Origin: Thermoplasmata archaeon
Lineage (GTDB): Archaea; Thermoplasmatota; Thermoplasmata; Thermoplasmatales; GCA-001856825
Assembly (NCBI GenBank): GCA_023256475.1
Contig: JAGDXP010000001.1
Location: 1-50,170 of the forward strand
Direction: 5' to 3'
DNA: 50,170 nucleotides
Shown here: positions 26,344 through 35,584 of the stretch, piece by piece
Layout of the letters: each line of letters begins with the position of its first letter
How positions within the stretch are numbered: position 1 is the first letter of the stretch
Position numbers and translations under genes: made by a program
The notes under the pieces: generated by a model
What the model saw: only the letters and a program-made list of their open reading frames with translations
Database searches by the model: none
What the model was told of the DNA's origin: nothing

Positions 26344-26807
26344 CTTTCATCACCCCAGAGTTCACTTTCCTTTTTACCTAGCATGGGCGGGGTATATCTT
26401 GTGTTTTCCCTCCTCATATGCCACTCCTCAACCTCTGCCTCTAATGTAATGGCGCCAGTTGGGCAAATTTCCTCGCAGAGATTGCAGTGAGTACATATGG
26501 CCACATCAACTGAGGGGAATATCTGCCTCTTATTGGGATACTTCTTATCGAATTCCTGCGGTTTTTGATATGCCCAGGTCATCATTCTGATAGTACCGTT
26601 GGGGCATATCTGTTCGCAGAGAGTGCACCCAATACAGGCATCCATGTTCAGGAATACCCTTCCTGTGGTTCTATGACCGTATTCCAGCTTCTCTTCAGGA
26701 ACCTGCTTTGTTACCTTTGGCTTGAATCCCTGTATGAACATGAACCAGACTCCCTTTATTATTCCTCCAATCCCTGAAAGAGGGCCCGGTCCCTTTTCTT
26801 CTTGCAT
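26340..26807 (-). CDS. nuoI: Complex I iron-sulfur subunit NuoI
   Basis: Carries clusters N6a and N6b that pass electrons to NuoB. The 155-residue protein has two ferredoxin motifs, CIGCTLCEQICP and CTHCNLCEEICP, after an amphipathic membrane-contacting N-terminus (FMFIQGFKP). A short basic C-terminal tail follows. It is immediately downstream of nuoH. Confidence 0.97.
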   Translation of the reverse strand: MQEEKGPGPLSGIGGIIKGVWFMFIQGFKPKVTKQVPEEKLEYGHRTTGRVFLNMDACIGCTLCEQICPNGTIRMMTWAYQKPQEFDKKYPNKRQIFPSVDVAICTHCNLCEEICPTGAITLEAEVEEWHMRRENTRYTPPMLGKKESELWGDER

Positions 26808-27887
26808 TTAGAAAGCACCTCCGAAATAAATGGCAATAAGGGACGATATTACGAGGTTCAAAATGGAAAGGGGTAGCAGATATTTCCATCCCATGTTCAA
26901 AAACTGATCCACTCTGACCCTTCCAAGGGCTATCCACGACAGTAAGAATATTATCATAAATACAGCAGATTTAATAGCAATCCAGAGCACGCTATTGAAA
27001 AATGGCCCAACTGGTCCTCCGAAGTATAGTGTTGCAACGACCACAGAAGCTAAAGCCATGAAGCCGAAGTTACCCATATAAATTATACCATATCTCATGC
27101 CCGAATATTCTGTGGAGAAGCCACTCACAAGCTCGCTTCCGCTCTCAGGAAGATCAAAGGGTGGGATAGATTGTTTGGCGATCATAGCCAGGAAGAAAAC
27201 TATGAAGCCTAGGATTTCAGGTATTACGAAAGGTATGTTCTTCTGAGCATTCACTATGTCATTTATGGAATAGCTTCCTGCCAATATAATCAGGGAGAGA
27301 ACGGAAATCATCATGGGCACCTCGTAGCCAATATCCTGAGCGGCACTTCTCAAAGCACCATATAGAGCGAATTTGTTGTGTGATGAGAGGCCTCCTATGA
27401 CCTCTCCCAGCGGGGATATAACCATAGCAGCTACGAGGAACAGAAGTGTGTACTTAAAATTGACAACCATCAACTGCAATATGGACACATTACCAAAGGG
27501 TATGACCAGCATTCCTAGTATCACGGGCGTGAATATTATATAAGGGGCCACTCTAAATGCAATTCTGTCAGCATTCTTCGGTATAATATCCTGCTTCTGA
27601 ATCAATTTGAAAACATCCGCAATCAGTTGCAAGGATCCCCATGGTCCTAGCCTATTTGGGCCGATTCTATTTTGTATATCCGCCATGTACTTCCTGAAAA
27701 CATAAACCAGAATAACTACCACCAGCATGGCAACCGCAAAAACAAGGATTACCTCAATAACTGCATCCACAAAGTACATTATCCAGAGTCCTGCCGGATA
27801 ACCGTAAAGGTACCAGTTCCACAATGGCCAATGCAGGAATTTGAGAATTCCATATAAAATAGACATTATGAAAAAGAACAGATTCAT
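26808..27887 (-). CDS. nuoH: Complex I membrane subunit NuoH
   Basis: Forms the quinone chamber with NuoB and NuoD. The 359-residue protein has eight or nine helices and the conserved cytosolic loops RIGPNRLGPWGSLQLIADVFKL, SPLGEVIGGLSSHNKFALYGALRSAAQDIGYE and PPFDLPESGSELVSGFSTEYSG, with the acidic residues of the E-channel. Start overlaps the nuoD stop by 4 nt. Confidence 0.97.
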   Translation of the reverse strand: MNLFFFIMSILYGILKFLHWPLWNWYLYGYPAGLWIMYFVDAVIEVILVFAVAMLVVVILVYVFRKYMADIQNRIGPNRLGPWGSLQLIADVFKLIQKQDIIPKNADRIAFRVAPYIIFTPVILGMLVIPFGNVSILQLMVVNFKYTLLFLVAAMVISPLGEVIGGLSSHNKFALYGALRSAAQDIGYEVPMMISVLSLIILAGSYSINDIVNAQKNIPFVIPEILGFIVFFLAMIAKQSIPPFDLPESGSELVSGFSTEYSGMRYGIIYMGNFGFMALASVVVATLYFGGPVGPFFNSVLWIAIKSAVFMIIFLLSWIALGRVRVDQFLNMGWKYLLPLSILNLVISSLIAIYFGGAF

Positions 27888-28987
27888 CTATCCACCTCCC
27901 CAAACACCGGGTCAATAGAGCTCACTGTGGCTGTTAAATCAGCTATCTTATACCCCTTCAACATGATGGAAACTGCCTGGAGATTTGCAAAACTCGGGCT
28001 TCTTATTCTGACTCTATAGGGAATTGTGGAACCGTCCCCAATCACATAAACTCCGAACTCACCTTTAGGGCTCTCAGTGGGAACATAGGATTCACCATTT
28101 CCCTTCATCCTTACGAGCATAGGTTTTGCATATTTTTTGTTGTAAAATTCCCCATCCGGGAGTTTTTCTAACACCTGTTTAACTATCCTTACGCTCTGTC
28201 TCATTTCCTCTATCCTCACGAGGAACCTTGAATAAACATCTCCATTACTGTAAACAGGAACTTCGAAGTTTACCTTATCATAGAATAAATAGGGTTGATT
28301 CTTCCTTAAATCCCACTTCAGTCCAGATGCCCTCAACAATGGGCCTGTTACACCATAGCCTATGGCATCTTCTAGGCTTAACTTACCAACACCCTTAGTC
28401 CTTTTGGCATATATGTAGCTCTTCTGGAATATGGATTGAATCTCCTCAAGCCTATCTGGGAATGTGTTAACAAATTCCTTTATCATTTCAAGACCCTTGG
28501 GAGTCACATCGGAATAAACACCGCCTATGGCAAAGTAATTGTAAAGAAGTCTGCTACCAGTAATCTCATCAAAAATCCTCAGAACCCTTTCCCTTTCTCT
28601 CCAGCAGTAGAAGAATGGGGTTAACATGCCCATATCCAATCCATGGGTACCCAACCAAACAAGATGGGACGCAATCCTGTTAAGCTCTACCATCATCATT
28701 CTTATCCATTGCGCCCTTTCAGGAGTTTCAACATCCATAAGCTTTTCTACAGACAATATATATCCAAGTTCCATGTTCAGTGCTGCAACATAATCTAGCC
28801 TATCCATGTATATGAGTGCTTTTGGATAAAGTCCCATTTCCGAAAGTTTCTCGGCATTCCTGTGTAGATAGCCTATAACTGGTTGAGCATCCACGATGAT
28901 TTCTCCATCAAGTTTCACCTTAATTCTCAGTACACCATGGGTGGAAGGATGCTGAGGTCCAAAATTAACTTCAACAACCTTTTCCAA
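27884..28987 (-). CDS. nuoD: Complex I subunit NuoD (49-kDa type)
   Basis: Quinone-binding subunit homologous to the large subunit of NiFe hydrogenase, 367 residues. It starts with the quinone-site loop GPQHPSTHGVLR, has the hydrogenase-like core GYLHRNAEKL, RIASHLVWLGTHGLDMG and a C-terminal SFANLQAVSIMLKGYKIADLTATVSSIDPVFGEVDR. It is separate from NuoC here, unlike the fused form of enterobacteria. Gap to nuoC is zero. Confidence 0.97.
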   Translation of the reverse strand: MEKVVEVNFGPQHPSTHGVLRIKVKLDGEIIVDAQPVIGYLHRNAEKLSEMGLYPKALIYMDRLDYVAALNMELGYILSVEKLMDVETPERAQWIRMMMVELNRIASHLVWLGTHGLDMGMLTPFFYCWRERERVLRIFDEITGSRLLYNYFAIGGVYSDVTPKGLEMIKEFVNTFPDRLEEIQSIFQKSYIYAKRTKGVGKLSLEDAIGYGVTGPLLRASGLKWDLRKNQPYLFYDKVNFEVPVYSNGDVYSRFLVRIEEMRQSVRIVKQVLEKLPDGEFYNKKYAKPMLVRMKGNGESYVPTESPKGEFGVYVIGDGSTIPYRVRIRSPSFANLQAVSIMLKGYKIADLTATVSSIDPVFGEVDR

Positions 28988-29443
28988 CTAATACCCCTCC
29001 TTTGGATCATAACTTACCTTATCCTCCCCGTCCTCCCCCAAGTTCACATACTGCTTCTTGTCCATGGGATAGTTCTTCCTGAGGGGGTGGCCTACCCAGC
29101 CTTCCGGTAAAAGTATCCTCTTTAGATTAGGATGATTCTTAAATTTTACTCCAACCAGGTCGTAGGTTTCTCTCTCGTGCCAATTTGCGCCCGGCCATAT
29201 ACTGGTAACTGAATCGACCTCTTCGTTTGTCTTGGTCTTTACCACTAGTCGTTTCCCGTCCTTTGTAGATAGAAGATGGTATACCACTTCAAGGTGGTCA
29301 ACATAGTCAACCCCAGTTACCATTAAAAGCATATCAAAGCCTTCGTCCTTCTTCTCTTTCATGAATGGTATCAAGTTTTCTTTGGCAACGTAAATCACAG
29401 GAGTCCCATCCTTTGTTTTAGATTCCGATTCGATCGGTATCAA
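28988..29443 (-). CDS. nuoC: Complex I subunit NuoC (30-kDa type)
   Basis: Peripheral arm structural subunit, 151 residues. The signature [15 protein letters not shown] and [25 protein letters not shown] are clear. Start overlaps nuoB by 4 nt. Confidence 0.96.
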   Translation of the reverse strand: MIPIESESKTKDGTPVIYVAKENLIPFMKEKKDEGFDMLLMVTGVDYVDHLEVVYHLLSTKDGKRLVVKTKTNEEVDSVTSIWPGANWHERETYDLVGVKFKNHPNLKRILLPEGWVGHPLRKNYPMDKKQYVNLGEDGEDKVSYDPKEGY

Positions 29444-29898
29444 TGTCTCACCTTTCCCGAAGCGATGGAATCTTGAAGCTGTTTTAACGCTTGTATCAAA
29501 GATTCGGGTCTCGGTGGACAGCCGTAAACATAGATATCCACGGGCACAACTTTATCCACGCCGTCTACAACTGAGTAACCCCTCACATAGGGTCCCCCTG
29601 CTGATGCGCATGCTCCCATGGATATAACGTATTTTGGAAAAGCCATCTGGTCGTACAATCTCCTTATTCTTGGAGCCATCTTCTTTGTCACAGTTCCAGA
29701 AACAATCATAAGGTCCGCATGCCTTGGGCTATCCCTGAATACATCCGCACCGAACCTTGCCCAATCATAATCCGGGCCCATGGCCGACATCATTTCAATG
29801 GCGCAGCAGGCGAGACCAAATGTGAATGGCCACAATGACTTTCCTTTACCCCACCTGAGTGCTTCATCCAGAGTGGTAAGCAGAATGCTATCAGTCAT
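29440..29898 (-). CDS. nuoB: Complex I subunit NuoB
   Basis: Holds cluster N2, which reduces quinone. The 152-residue protein has the adjacent cysteines in [10 protein letters not shown], and the others in [10 protein letters not shown] and VYGCPPRPE. Length is short but complete. Start overlaps nuoA by 8 nt. Confidence 0.97.
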   Translation of the reverse strand: MTDSILLTTLDEALRWGKGKSLWPFTFGLACCAIEMMSAMGPDYDWARFGADVFRDSPRHADLMIVSGTVTKKMAPRIRRLYDQMAFPKYVISMGACASAGGPYVRGYSVVDGVDKVVPVDIYVYGCPPRPESLIQALKQLQDSIASGKVRH

Positions 29899-30262
29899 TT
29901 AACCACCTCATATAACCCTTCCTTGAAACATAAAACAATCCAACCAGCATAACTCCTATGAATCCCAGTACATCAAGAAATACTCCCAGCCCAAGACCTC
30001 TGACATCTGAAGCCCATGGCAATAAGAGAAGCATATCAACATCGAATATCACAAAGGCCATCATGAAGAAATAATATTGAAGAGGAAGCGGTGCCTGGAA
30101 GTCCCCTCTTACAACTTCACCGCATTCATAGTTATCATAGGTATATTTTCCATAGGTCTTAGGTGAAAAATAATGAGCTACTGCAATCAGAGATGAAACC
30201 AATATGGGTACAACCAAGACTGCCAGAGCCAAGGCAGTCATATCCGGGGTCAAATACATCAT
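29891..30262 (-). CDS. nuoA: Complex I subunit NuoA
   Basis: Small core membrane subunit, 123 residues with three helices and the conserved loop [21 protein letters not shown] plus the acidic [15 protein letters not shown] helix. First gene of the nuo operon. The start at 30262 (an ATGATG) lies about 22 nt after AATTTATA on the opposite strand, so the mRNA is probably leaderless. No NuoE, F or G is encoded, so the electron donor is not NADH through the usual module. Confidence 0.95.
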   Translation of the reverse strand: MMYLTPDMTALALAVLVVPILVSSLIAVAHYFSPKTYGKYTYDNYECGEVVRGDFQAPLPLQYYFFMMAFVIFDVDMLLLLPWASDVRGLGLGVFLDVLGFIGVMLVGLFYVSRKGYMRWLND

Positions 30263-30280
30263 TACCGAATTGCTTGTTAA

Positions 30281-30288
30281 AATTTATA
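30281..30288 (-). promoter_or_regulatory. TATA element of the nuo operon
   Basis: On the reverse strand TATAAATT, centred about 22 nt before the nuoA ATG, in the 65-nt gap after sdhB. A second AT-rich TATAAAAG lies 10 nt further upstream. Archaeal TATA with leaderless start is inferred. Confidence 0.5.
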
Positions 30289-30327
30289 CTTTTATAGAAT
30301 TTAGAACGGCTAAAATAAAGAAAAAAA

Positions 30328-31173
30328 TTATTTCTTTTCCGATTCTTTTATTTTCTCTTCCAGTACCTTTAAACCCTCTACAACAGTTGGTCTCTCCTTG
30401 CCCACAGGTGCTGGAACCTGTTTGTATCCAAGGAAGGAATTCTTCATCAGCACTCCTCTGAGCAGCTGAATTGCCAGGGCAGGATCAACTCCCTTTGGGC
30501 ATACCTCAGAGCAGGCCCCTGCAAAATGGCACCTCCATACGCCATGCTTTGAATCAAGAACATTTAACCTCTCTTCAAATCCCATGTCCCTGGAGTCTGC
30601 GATATACCTATAAGCTTGGGCAAGTGCCTGTGGTCCAAGGTAAAGGTCATCCGCAGCCATAGTGGGGCAGGCGGAAAGGCAGGCCCCGCATAATATGCAT
30701 TCCGTAAACATGGCATACTTTTCCCTCTCCTCTGGTTTCTGAAGGTATTCGGCTGTGGGCGGGTTATCATTCCTTATTATGTATGGTTTCACTGATTTGT
30801 GGTTGTTGAATAGCTTGCTCAGATCGGGTACTAAATCCTTTATTAAATTATAATTTCCTAGTGGATCCACCTTTATGAGATCCTTGTTGAGCTCCAATAT
30901 TTGCGTCTGGCAGGCAAGCCTTTCCCTTCCATTTATTATCATGGCACAGGAGCCACAAATACCCATTCTGCAGGAATACCTTGCTGAAAGAGACGGATCT
31001 ATATGTTCCTTAATATAGAGAATGCCATCAAGTACAGTCATTCCCTTTTTAACCGGCACCTTATATTCCATGTATTTTGGTACGGTATCTTTCTCAGGGT
31101 CATATCTTCTAATCCTGAAGGTAACCTCCTTTATGACCTCACCAAATCCTTTCAATATTACTTGCACAGTCAT
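30328..31173 (-). CDS. sdhB: Succinate dehydrogenase iron-sulfur subunit
   Basis: Transfers electrons from SdhA flavin to quinone through three clusters. The 281-residue protein has the [2Fe-2S] ligands Cys68, Cys73, Cys76 and Cys88 (YSCRMGICGSC, LACQ), and CILCGACLSACP (159-170) plus CHFAGACSEVCPKG (215-227), the complete ligand set for [4Fe-4S] (159, 162, 165, 225) and [3Fe-4S] (169, 215, 221). The C-terminal 50 residues are longer than in E. coli SdhB. Last gene of the sdhA-C-D-B cluster, 5 nt after sdhD. Confidence 0.97.
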   Translation of the reverse strand: MTVQVILKGFGEVIKEVTFRIRRYDPEKDTVPKYMEYKVPVKKGMTVLDGILYIKEHIDPSLSARYSCRMGICGSCAMIINGRERLACQTQILELNKDLIKVDPLGNYNLIKDLVPDLSKLFNNHKSVKPYIIRNDNPPTAEYLQKPEEREKYAMFTECILCGACLSACPTMAADDLYLGPQALAQAYRYIADSRDMGFEERLNVLDSKHGVWRCHFAGACSEVCPKGVDPALAIQLLRGVLMKNSFLGYKQVPAPVGKERPTVVEGLKVLEEKIKESEKK

Positions 31174-31178
31174 TTATC

Positions 31179-31571
31179 TCACCCCAAAAAAGCCAGAAGT
31201 ATGGTTCTTGTACCCCATATGAATACAATAAGGCCAATTATGAGCATAGAATAGCTTATGACTTTCCCTGCACTTGGACTGCTGAACTGTTCGGATAGTA
31301 TAATCCTGAAACCGTTGAATGCATGGAATGTTACCACTGTGAGGAATAGTTCAAAAACGGCTGCCCATGCAAGGTTCTTGTAAATCTCTAGAACATAATT
31401 GTAGTAAAGGGCTCCTCCTACTAGAGTATGGTTAGTGGCTGATTGATATACGTAAAGTTGCTTGTCTGGAGATGGAGTAAGGAAGCTAAGTGCCAAAAAA
31501 TGAAGACCTCCAAATATCAGAATTAGGAGTCCAGTGAGGTATTGAAGAAACATTATTTTGCTCTCTCTCAT
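31179..31571 (-). CDS. sdhD: Succinate dehydrogenase membrane anchor, second subunit
   Basis: A 130-residue protein with three membrane helices (about 8-27, 56-85, 102-124). The second ends in VVTFHAFNGFRIIL, matching the HGxxGxR-type heme/quinone site of SDH anchors. Its start overlaps the end of the other anchor by 4 nt. I name it sdhD by position. Confidence 0.85.
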   Translation of the reverse strand: MRESKIMFLQYLTGLLILIFGGLHFLALSFLTPSPDKQLYVYQSATNHTLVGGALYYNYVLEIYKNLAWAAVFELFLTVVTFHAFNGFRIILSEQFSSPSAGKVISYSMLIIGLIVFIWGTRTILLAFLG

Positions 31572-32023
31572 AATAACACCCCTGTGAATATATACACAAT
31601 ACCTATGATGCCAACCACTATCATCATTATTGCCGTTAATATCTTAAGCCCTAAGTTCCATCCCTTTAGGCTTTTGGGTACATAAGGGTAATCCGGCCTG
31701 TATGGTTTTGTTAGCATCAATCCATTCTCCACAATGGTTAGTCTTAGACCATTGAAACCGTGAAAGACAACTGCAAGCAGCAACAGAGACAGAATATATG
31801 GCCCAAGGTGAACTCCAAAAGGCCAATCAAGGAATACCATTAAGTTATTCCAGGTAAGAGGCCCTTTGAGAATGTTGCTAGTTTCGAAGATGTGCGCAAT
31901 TAGATACAATCCTATAAAAATTCCTGTTAGGCGGTGCAGTGCAAATAGCCACCTGTCAACACCATATTTAATGGGGTTGAACCAGGAAATCCAACCTTTT
32001 TTATTATCTATCAAGACAATCAC
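31568..32023 (-). CDS. sdhC: Succinate dehydrogenase cytochrome b anchor subunit
   Basis: A 151-residue three-helix protein. The first helix has LHRLTGIFIGLYLIAHIFE with two histidines (the HRxTG motif of cytochrome b556-type anchors and a likely heme ligand), the second ends VVFHGFNGLRL. One nt separates it from the sdhA stop. It forms the membrane domain with sdhD. Confidence 0.93.
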   Translation of the reverse strand: MIVLIDNKKGWISWFNPIKYGVDRWLFALHRLTGIFIGLYLIAHIFETSNILKGPLTWNNLMVFLDWPFGVHLGPYILSLLLLAVVFHGFNGLRLTIVENGLMLTKPYRPDYPYVPKSLKGWNLGLKILTAIMMIVVGIIGIVYIFTGVLL

Positions 32024-32024
32024 C

Positions 32025-33740
32025 TCAATAAACCCTAGGCTCCGGTTTCCATTTTGTTATCCTTACAGGTTCATATGTTAGTTCAACCTTGTCCCCAATC
32101 TTCCTTGCAATTGTATGCTTCAGGAAATTCTCATCATCCCTCTTGGGGTAATCTGTCCTGAAGTGTGAACCCCTGCTCTCCCTCCTTTCTAGGGCTCCAT
32201 AGACCACAATCTCCGCCAATTCAACAAGGTTTCTCATTTCCAATGTTGCTATTAGATTTTGATTGTAAACATTCCCTTCTTCCTTAATGAAAACATCCTT
32301 ACTCATGGCAATTAGATCCCTTATTTCACCAAGTGCTCTCTTTAGTCCTTCCTCATTCCTGAACACATAGGCATCCCTGTCCATTGTGGCCCACAGCTTT
32401 CTCTTGATTTCGTAAGGATCGTTTTTACCCTTCTCTCTGTATAATTTGGCAATGTAATCCTCAGCGTATTTCTTGTCACCCTCTTCAAGGTTCACGGATC
32501 CGTTATGCTTTAGAACCCACCTAGCTGCCTCGCCACCCGTAACCTTTCCGAATACTATGCATTCACTAGTGGAATTCGCTCCCAGCCTGTTGGCTCCATG
32601 TACCGATAAGCAGGATGCCTCTCCTGCAGCCCACAATCCTTCAACTCCCGTGAAACCTGTGGGTGTTACCCAGAGTCCTCCCATGGTGTAGTGAGCAGCT
32701 GGCCTTACAGGAAGCGGGGACTCAATTGGATCCAGCCCCACATAGTGAATTCCTATTTCTCTAACTTGAGATAACTTTTCCTTGATCTTCTCTGCGCCTA
32801 TAGGAGAGAAGTCTAGAAGAACATAATCCAATCCATCAGGACCCTTGAACCCTCTTCCTTCAAGTATTTCTGTCATCATGCTTCTTGATACAATATCTCT
32901 AGGAGCAAGGTCTTTCTTTGTTGGTGCGTATTTTTCCATGAACCTTTCTCCCTTGCTGTTCCTTAGTATGCCACCATCGCCCCTCACTCCCTCCGTTATC
33001 AATATTCCAGAAGGAACAAGACCAGTGGGATGGAACTGAACAAATTCAAGGTCCTTCAATGCCATACCTCTTCTCATGGCGATTGCCAGGCCATCTCCAG
33101 TTACAAGGTGCGAATAAGTGGTGAAGCCATATAGCCTACCAAGCCCTCCAGTGGCAATAATTCCTGCCTTGGCCTTGAAAATTCTTATCTGCCCAGTGGG
33201 CATGTCTATAGCGAGTACACCCCTGAACTTGTTGTTGCTTATGAGGAAATCGTAGGCAAATTGCTCATGGTATTTATCCACGTTGTCGAATTTCAAAAGT
33301 GTGTCGTACAGAGTGTGAATTTCATAAAACCCGGTTCTGTCGGCTGCAAAAGTTGCCCTTGGAAATGAGTGTCCTCCAAAAGGTCTCTGTGCAACTCTGC
33401 CGTCTTCCCTTCTAGCCCATGGAATTCCCCAATGTTCCAGTTCAATGACATCAACAGGGGACTGCCTGACGAAGAATTCAACAATATCCTGATCAGCAAG
33501 GTAGTCAGAGCCTTTTATGGTGTCGTAGGCGTGGAGGTCGAATGAATCTCCTTCATCAGTGTATAGAACAGCTGCCGATCCACCCTCTGCAGATATTGAA
33601 TGTGCCCTCATTAACTGATTTTTTGCAATTATGGCAATCTTCAATTTACCCTTGCTTTCTTGAGCGGCTTCAATGGCAGCCCTCAGTCCAGCAAGACCTG
33701 ATCCAATAACTACTATATCGTAGTCTAGGACTTCTACCAA
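32025..33740 (-). CDS. sdhA: Succinate dehydrogenase flavoprotein subunit
   Basis: Oxidises succinate to fumarate in the citric acid cycle, at the membrane. The 571-residue protein has FAD-binding [10 protein letters not shown], the covalent-flavin His47 in [12 protein letters not shown], substrate residues in [21 protein letters not shown] and the catalytic-Arg region [14 protein letters not shown], and C-terminal [18 protein letters not shown]. The start is TTG at 33740 (residues VEVLDYD follow); TATATTAT-type sequence is centred about 28 nt upstream. First gene of sdhA-C-D-B. Confidence 0.97.
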   Translation of the reverse strand: MVEVLDYDIVVIGSGLAGLRAAIEAAQESKGKLKIAIIAKNQLMRAHSISAEGGSAAVLYTDEGDSFDLHAYDTIKGSDYLADQDIVEFFVRQSPVDVIELEHWGIPWARREDGRVAQRPFGGHSFPRATFAADRTGFYEIHTLYDTLLKFDNVDKYHEQFAYDFLISNNKFRGVLAIDMPTGQIRIFKAKAGIIATGGLGRLYGFTTYSHLVTGDGLAIAMRRGMALKDLEFVQFHPTGLVPSGILITEGVRGDGGILRNSKGERFMEKYAPTKKDLAPRDIVSRSMMTEILEGRGFKGPDGLDYVLLDFSPIGAEKIKEKLSQVREIGIHYVGLDPIESPLPVRPAAHYTMGGLWVTPTGFTGVEGLWAAGEASCLSVHGANRLGANSTSECIVFGKVTGGEAARWVLKHNGSVNLEEGDKKYAEDYIAKLYREKGKNDPYEIKRKLWATMDRDAYVFRNEEGLKRALGEIRDLIAMSKDVFIKEEGNVYNQNLIATLEMRNLVELAEIVVYGALERRESRGSHFRTDYPKRDDENFLKHTIARKIGDKVELTYEPVRITKWKPEPRVY

Positions 33741-33763
33741 TTAGATCCCCAAACTGATAAGTG

Positions 33764-33776
33764 TATTATATTATAA
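33764..33776 (-). promoter_or_regulatory. TATA region of the sdh operon
   Basis: A TATTATATTATAA stretch is centred about 28 nt before the TTG start of sdhA. The rest of the 152-nt gap to the next gene (33741-33892) holds nothing else that I can identify. Confidence 0.5.
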
Positions 33777-33892
33777 AAGCTTCATTCCATTGACGGTACT
33801 CCAATATATTAATCGAGGCAAAATAGGAATCCATTGAATATAAATAATTTCAAAACAAGTTGTATAAAATGGAAAATTTCGAAGCAATTAAA

Positions 33893-34831
33893 TTAAACAT
33901 TATTGAAATCTATGAGGTTCTTGCTCCTATCTTTGCTGAGGAGGACTATGCGGGAATCCTCTCTTTCCCCTCCGAATTCATAGTTCAGATATCCATTGAG
34001 CCTGAATGAAAATTGCCTTATTTCTTCATGCGTTGGCATGTTTGATATGCTCAGTCTCCCCCTGGAACCTCCAACGTGAACGTAACCCTTATTCTCAATA
34101 AAATCAGGATCAGCCTTCTTGTCCAGTTTGTAATACTCCTCTTCATATCCCAGGTTGAATCCTTTAACAAGAGTATGCCTTATGACAATCCTTGTATCCA
34201 ATGTGGATACCAATTCCAGAGTTTCATTCAGTCTCTCCCAGGCATCATGATAAACTGGATTCAGAAGTTCCTTGAATATCCTTTCATTAGGGGCGGCAAC
34301 CGTTATATACAATTGGGTTGGCATAACCTCAAGTTTCCTGATTGCATCCGGATTAGTGCCGTTGGAAACTACAAATGTTGAAATCTTTCTCTTCTTGGCC
34401 TCATAGAGGAGGTCGTTGAGCTTTGAGTATAGGGTTGGCTCTCCGGTAAGGCTTATGGCCATGTGCCTTGGCTCATTGGCCTCGATCCACTTTTTCATAT
34501 CTGTCCTTGGCTCACCTTTGAATCCAGTCAGAAGCTTCCTCTGTGCCTCAATGCTGCCCTCCATTATAAGTTCCGCATCATCCTCTTCCGGTATCTTTAC
34601 CCCTTCCCATCCCTGGGCCCTCCAGCAAAATGAACAGTTCTCGGAGCACCAATCAACAGCTGGTGTCATCTGTATGCATCTGTGGCTTTCTATACCGTAG
34701 AATGTTTGCTTATAACATGGTCTGTTGTAATACAGGGACTGCTTCACCCAGTGGCAAAGCTTTACCGCAGAGTGGTTTCCAACAATTTTATAACCCTGTT
34801 TTTCCAAAGTCTTTCTCTTTATCTCATCCAT
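33893..34831 (-). CDS. taw1: tRNA 4-demethylwyosine synthase (Taw1/TYW1)
   Basis: Radical-SAM enzyme that condenses N1-methylguanosine 37 of tRNA-Phe with two carbons of pyruvate, forming the tricyclic base. The 312-residue archaeal form lacks the flavodoxin domain of eukaryotes. The radical-SAM cluster cysteines are 62, 66 and 69 (DWCSENCSFCW), and Cys26, Cys39 and Cys52 match the positions of the second cluster in Pyrococcus Taw1. SLTGEPTLY is the SAM-binding GEP motif. It starts 6 nt after trmI, so both tRNA-modification genes share a transcript. Confidence 0.95.
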   Translation of the reverse strand: MDEIKRKTLEKQGYKIVGNHSAVKLCHWVKQSLYYNRPCYKQTFYGIESHRCIQMTPAVDWCSENCSFCWRAQGWEGVKIPEEDDAELIMEGSIEAQRKLLTGFKGEPRTDMKKWIEANEPRHMAISLTGEPTLYSKLNDLLYEAKKRKISTFVVSNGTNPDAIRKLEVMPTQLYITVAAPNERIFKELLNPVYHDAWERLNETLELVSTLDTRIVIRHTLVKGFNLGYEEEYYKLDKKADPDFIENKGYVHVGGSRGRLSISNMPTHEEIRQFSFRLNGYLNYEFGGEREDSRIVLLSKDRSKNLIDFNNV

Positions 34832-34837
34832 ATTGAT

Positions 34838-35539
34838 TCAACTCCTTGCAGCAACTATGAATGCAGTGTGATACAGGAATGATGATTCAGGCCTAAGGCC
34901 CATGGAGCTAATTTTCATGGGTATATCAACGATCTCATGAATTTCGACTTGAAAATTTTTTTCTAACATAAATCTTGAAAATTTCTCAGCCTGAATGTAT
35001 GTTGGTACATATGCCACAATTATTCCACTGAATCCTTCTCTGTAGAACCTTTCTGGCTCTGGATTGTCTATCATAATCCTGTGGAATTCTTCGATGTTGG
35101 CAAGAGAAGCATCTTCATTCTTGGGATCTATATAACTCTGGCATTCAAACCTTTTAATGTTTTTCAGGAAAATTTTGAAAATTTCTGGGTTGAGCTCATA
35201 TGATACGATTTTCTTCTTAAAGGATAGTGCTGTTACTATGGAAAATCCACCATTCCCAGCACCAATTTCAAGAATCGGATAACTGGAATATGGATCCAGG
35301 AGGTAGTTAATGAAGAAAGAATCCTTTGGCAGTATGACCTGAGGCATCCTCTCTATGGATCTTGCAACATCCTGGATGGTGGCTTCCTCAGCCCTGAATC
35401 TCCTGGTACCTATTTCATAATCTTTGCCTATTTCAAACCTCCCGGTATCAATATTGCCCAGTCCTCTTATATATAGAATGCCAGCCTCATTGGAAAATGT
35501 ATAAGATTCTCCATCTTGATCCCGAAGGGTAATTAGCAC
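34838..35539 (-). CDS. trmI: tRNA (adenine-N1)-methyltransferase TrmI-like
   Basis: Methylates N1 of adenosine 57/58 in the tRNA T-loop (known for archaeal TrmI). The 233-residue protein has an N-terminal beta-barrel-like part, the SAM motif EIGAGNGGFS (about 92-101), SYELNPEIF (motif II acid), IDNPEP (catalytic-region motif) and C-terminal MGLRPESSFLYHTAFIVAAR, matching the RPxxxxxHTgf end of TrmI. Shorter than the usual 250-260 residues. GTG start at 35539, 23 nt from the palindromic TATA shared with alaS. Confidence 0.82.
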   Translation of the reverse strand: MLITLRDQDGESYTFSNEAGILYIRGLGNIDTGRFEIGKDYEIGTRRFRAEEATIQDVARSIERMPQVILPKDSFFINYLLDPYSSYPILEIGAGNGGFSIVTALSFKKKIVSYELNPEIFKIFLKNIKRFECQSYIDPKNEDASLANIEEFHRIMIDNPEPERFYREGFSGIIVAYVPTYIQAEKFSRFMLEKNFQVEIHEIVDIPMKISSMGLRPESSFLYHTAFIVAARS

Positions 35540-35557
35540 AAAATGTTAGAACAAATG

Positions 35558-35566
35558 ATTTAAAAT
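35558..35566. promoter_or_regulatory. Shared palindromic TATA element, trmI and alaS
   Basis: ATTTAAAAT, with TTTAAA centred at 61.5 in this hundred (35561.5), lies 23 nt from the leftward GTG (35539) and 23 nt from the rightward GTG (35585). Both genes begin with GTG and both could be leaderless from this one element. Confidence 0.55.
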
Positions 35567-35584
35567 AGATTTCCTTATAGACCC

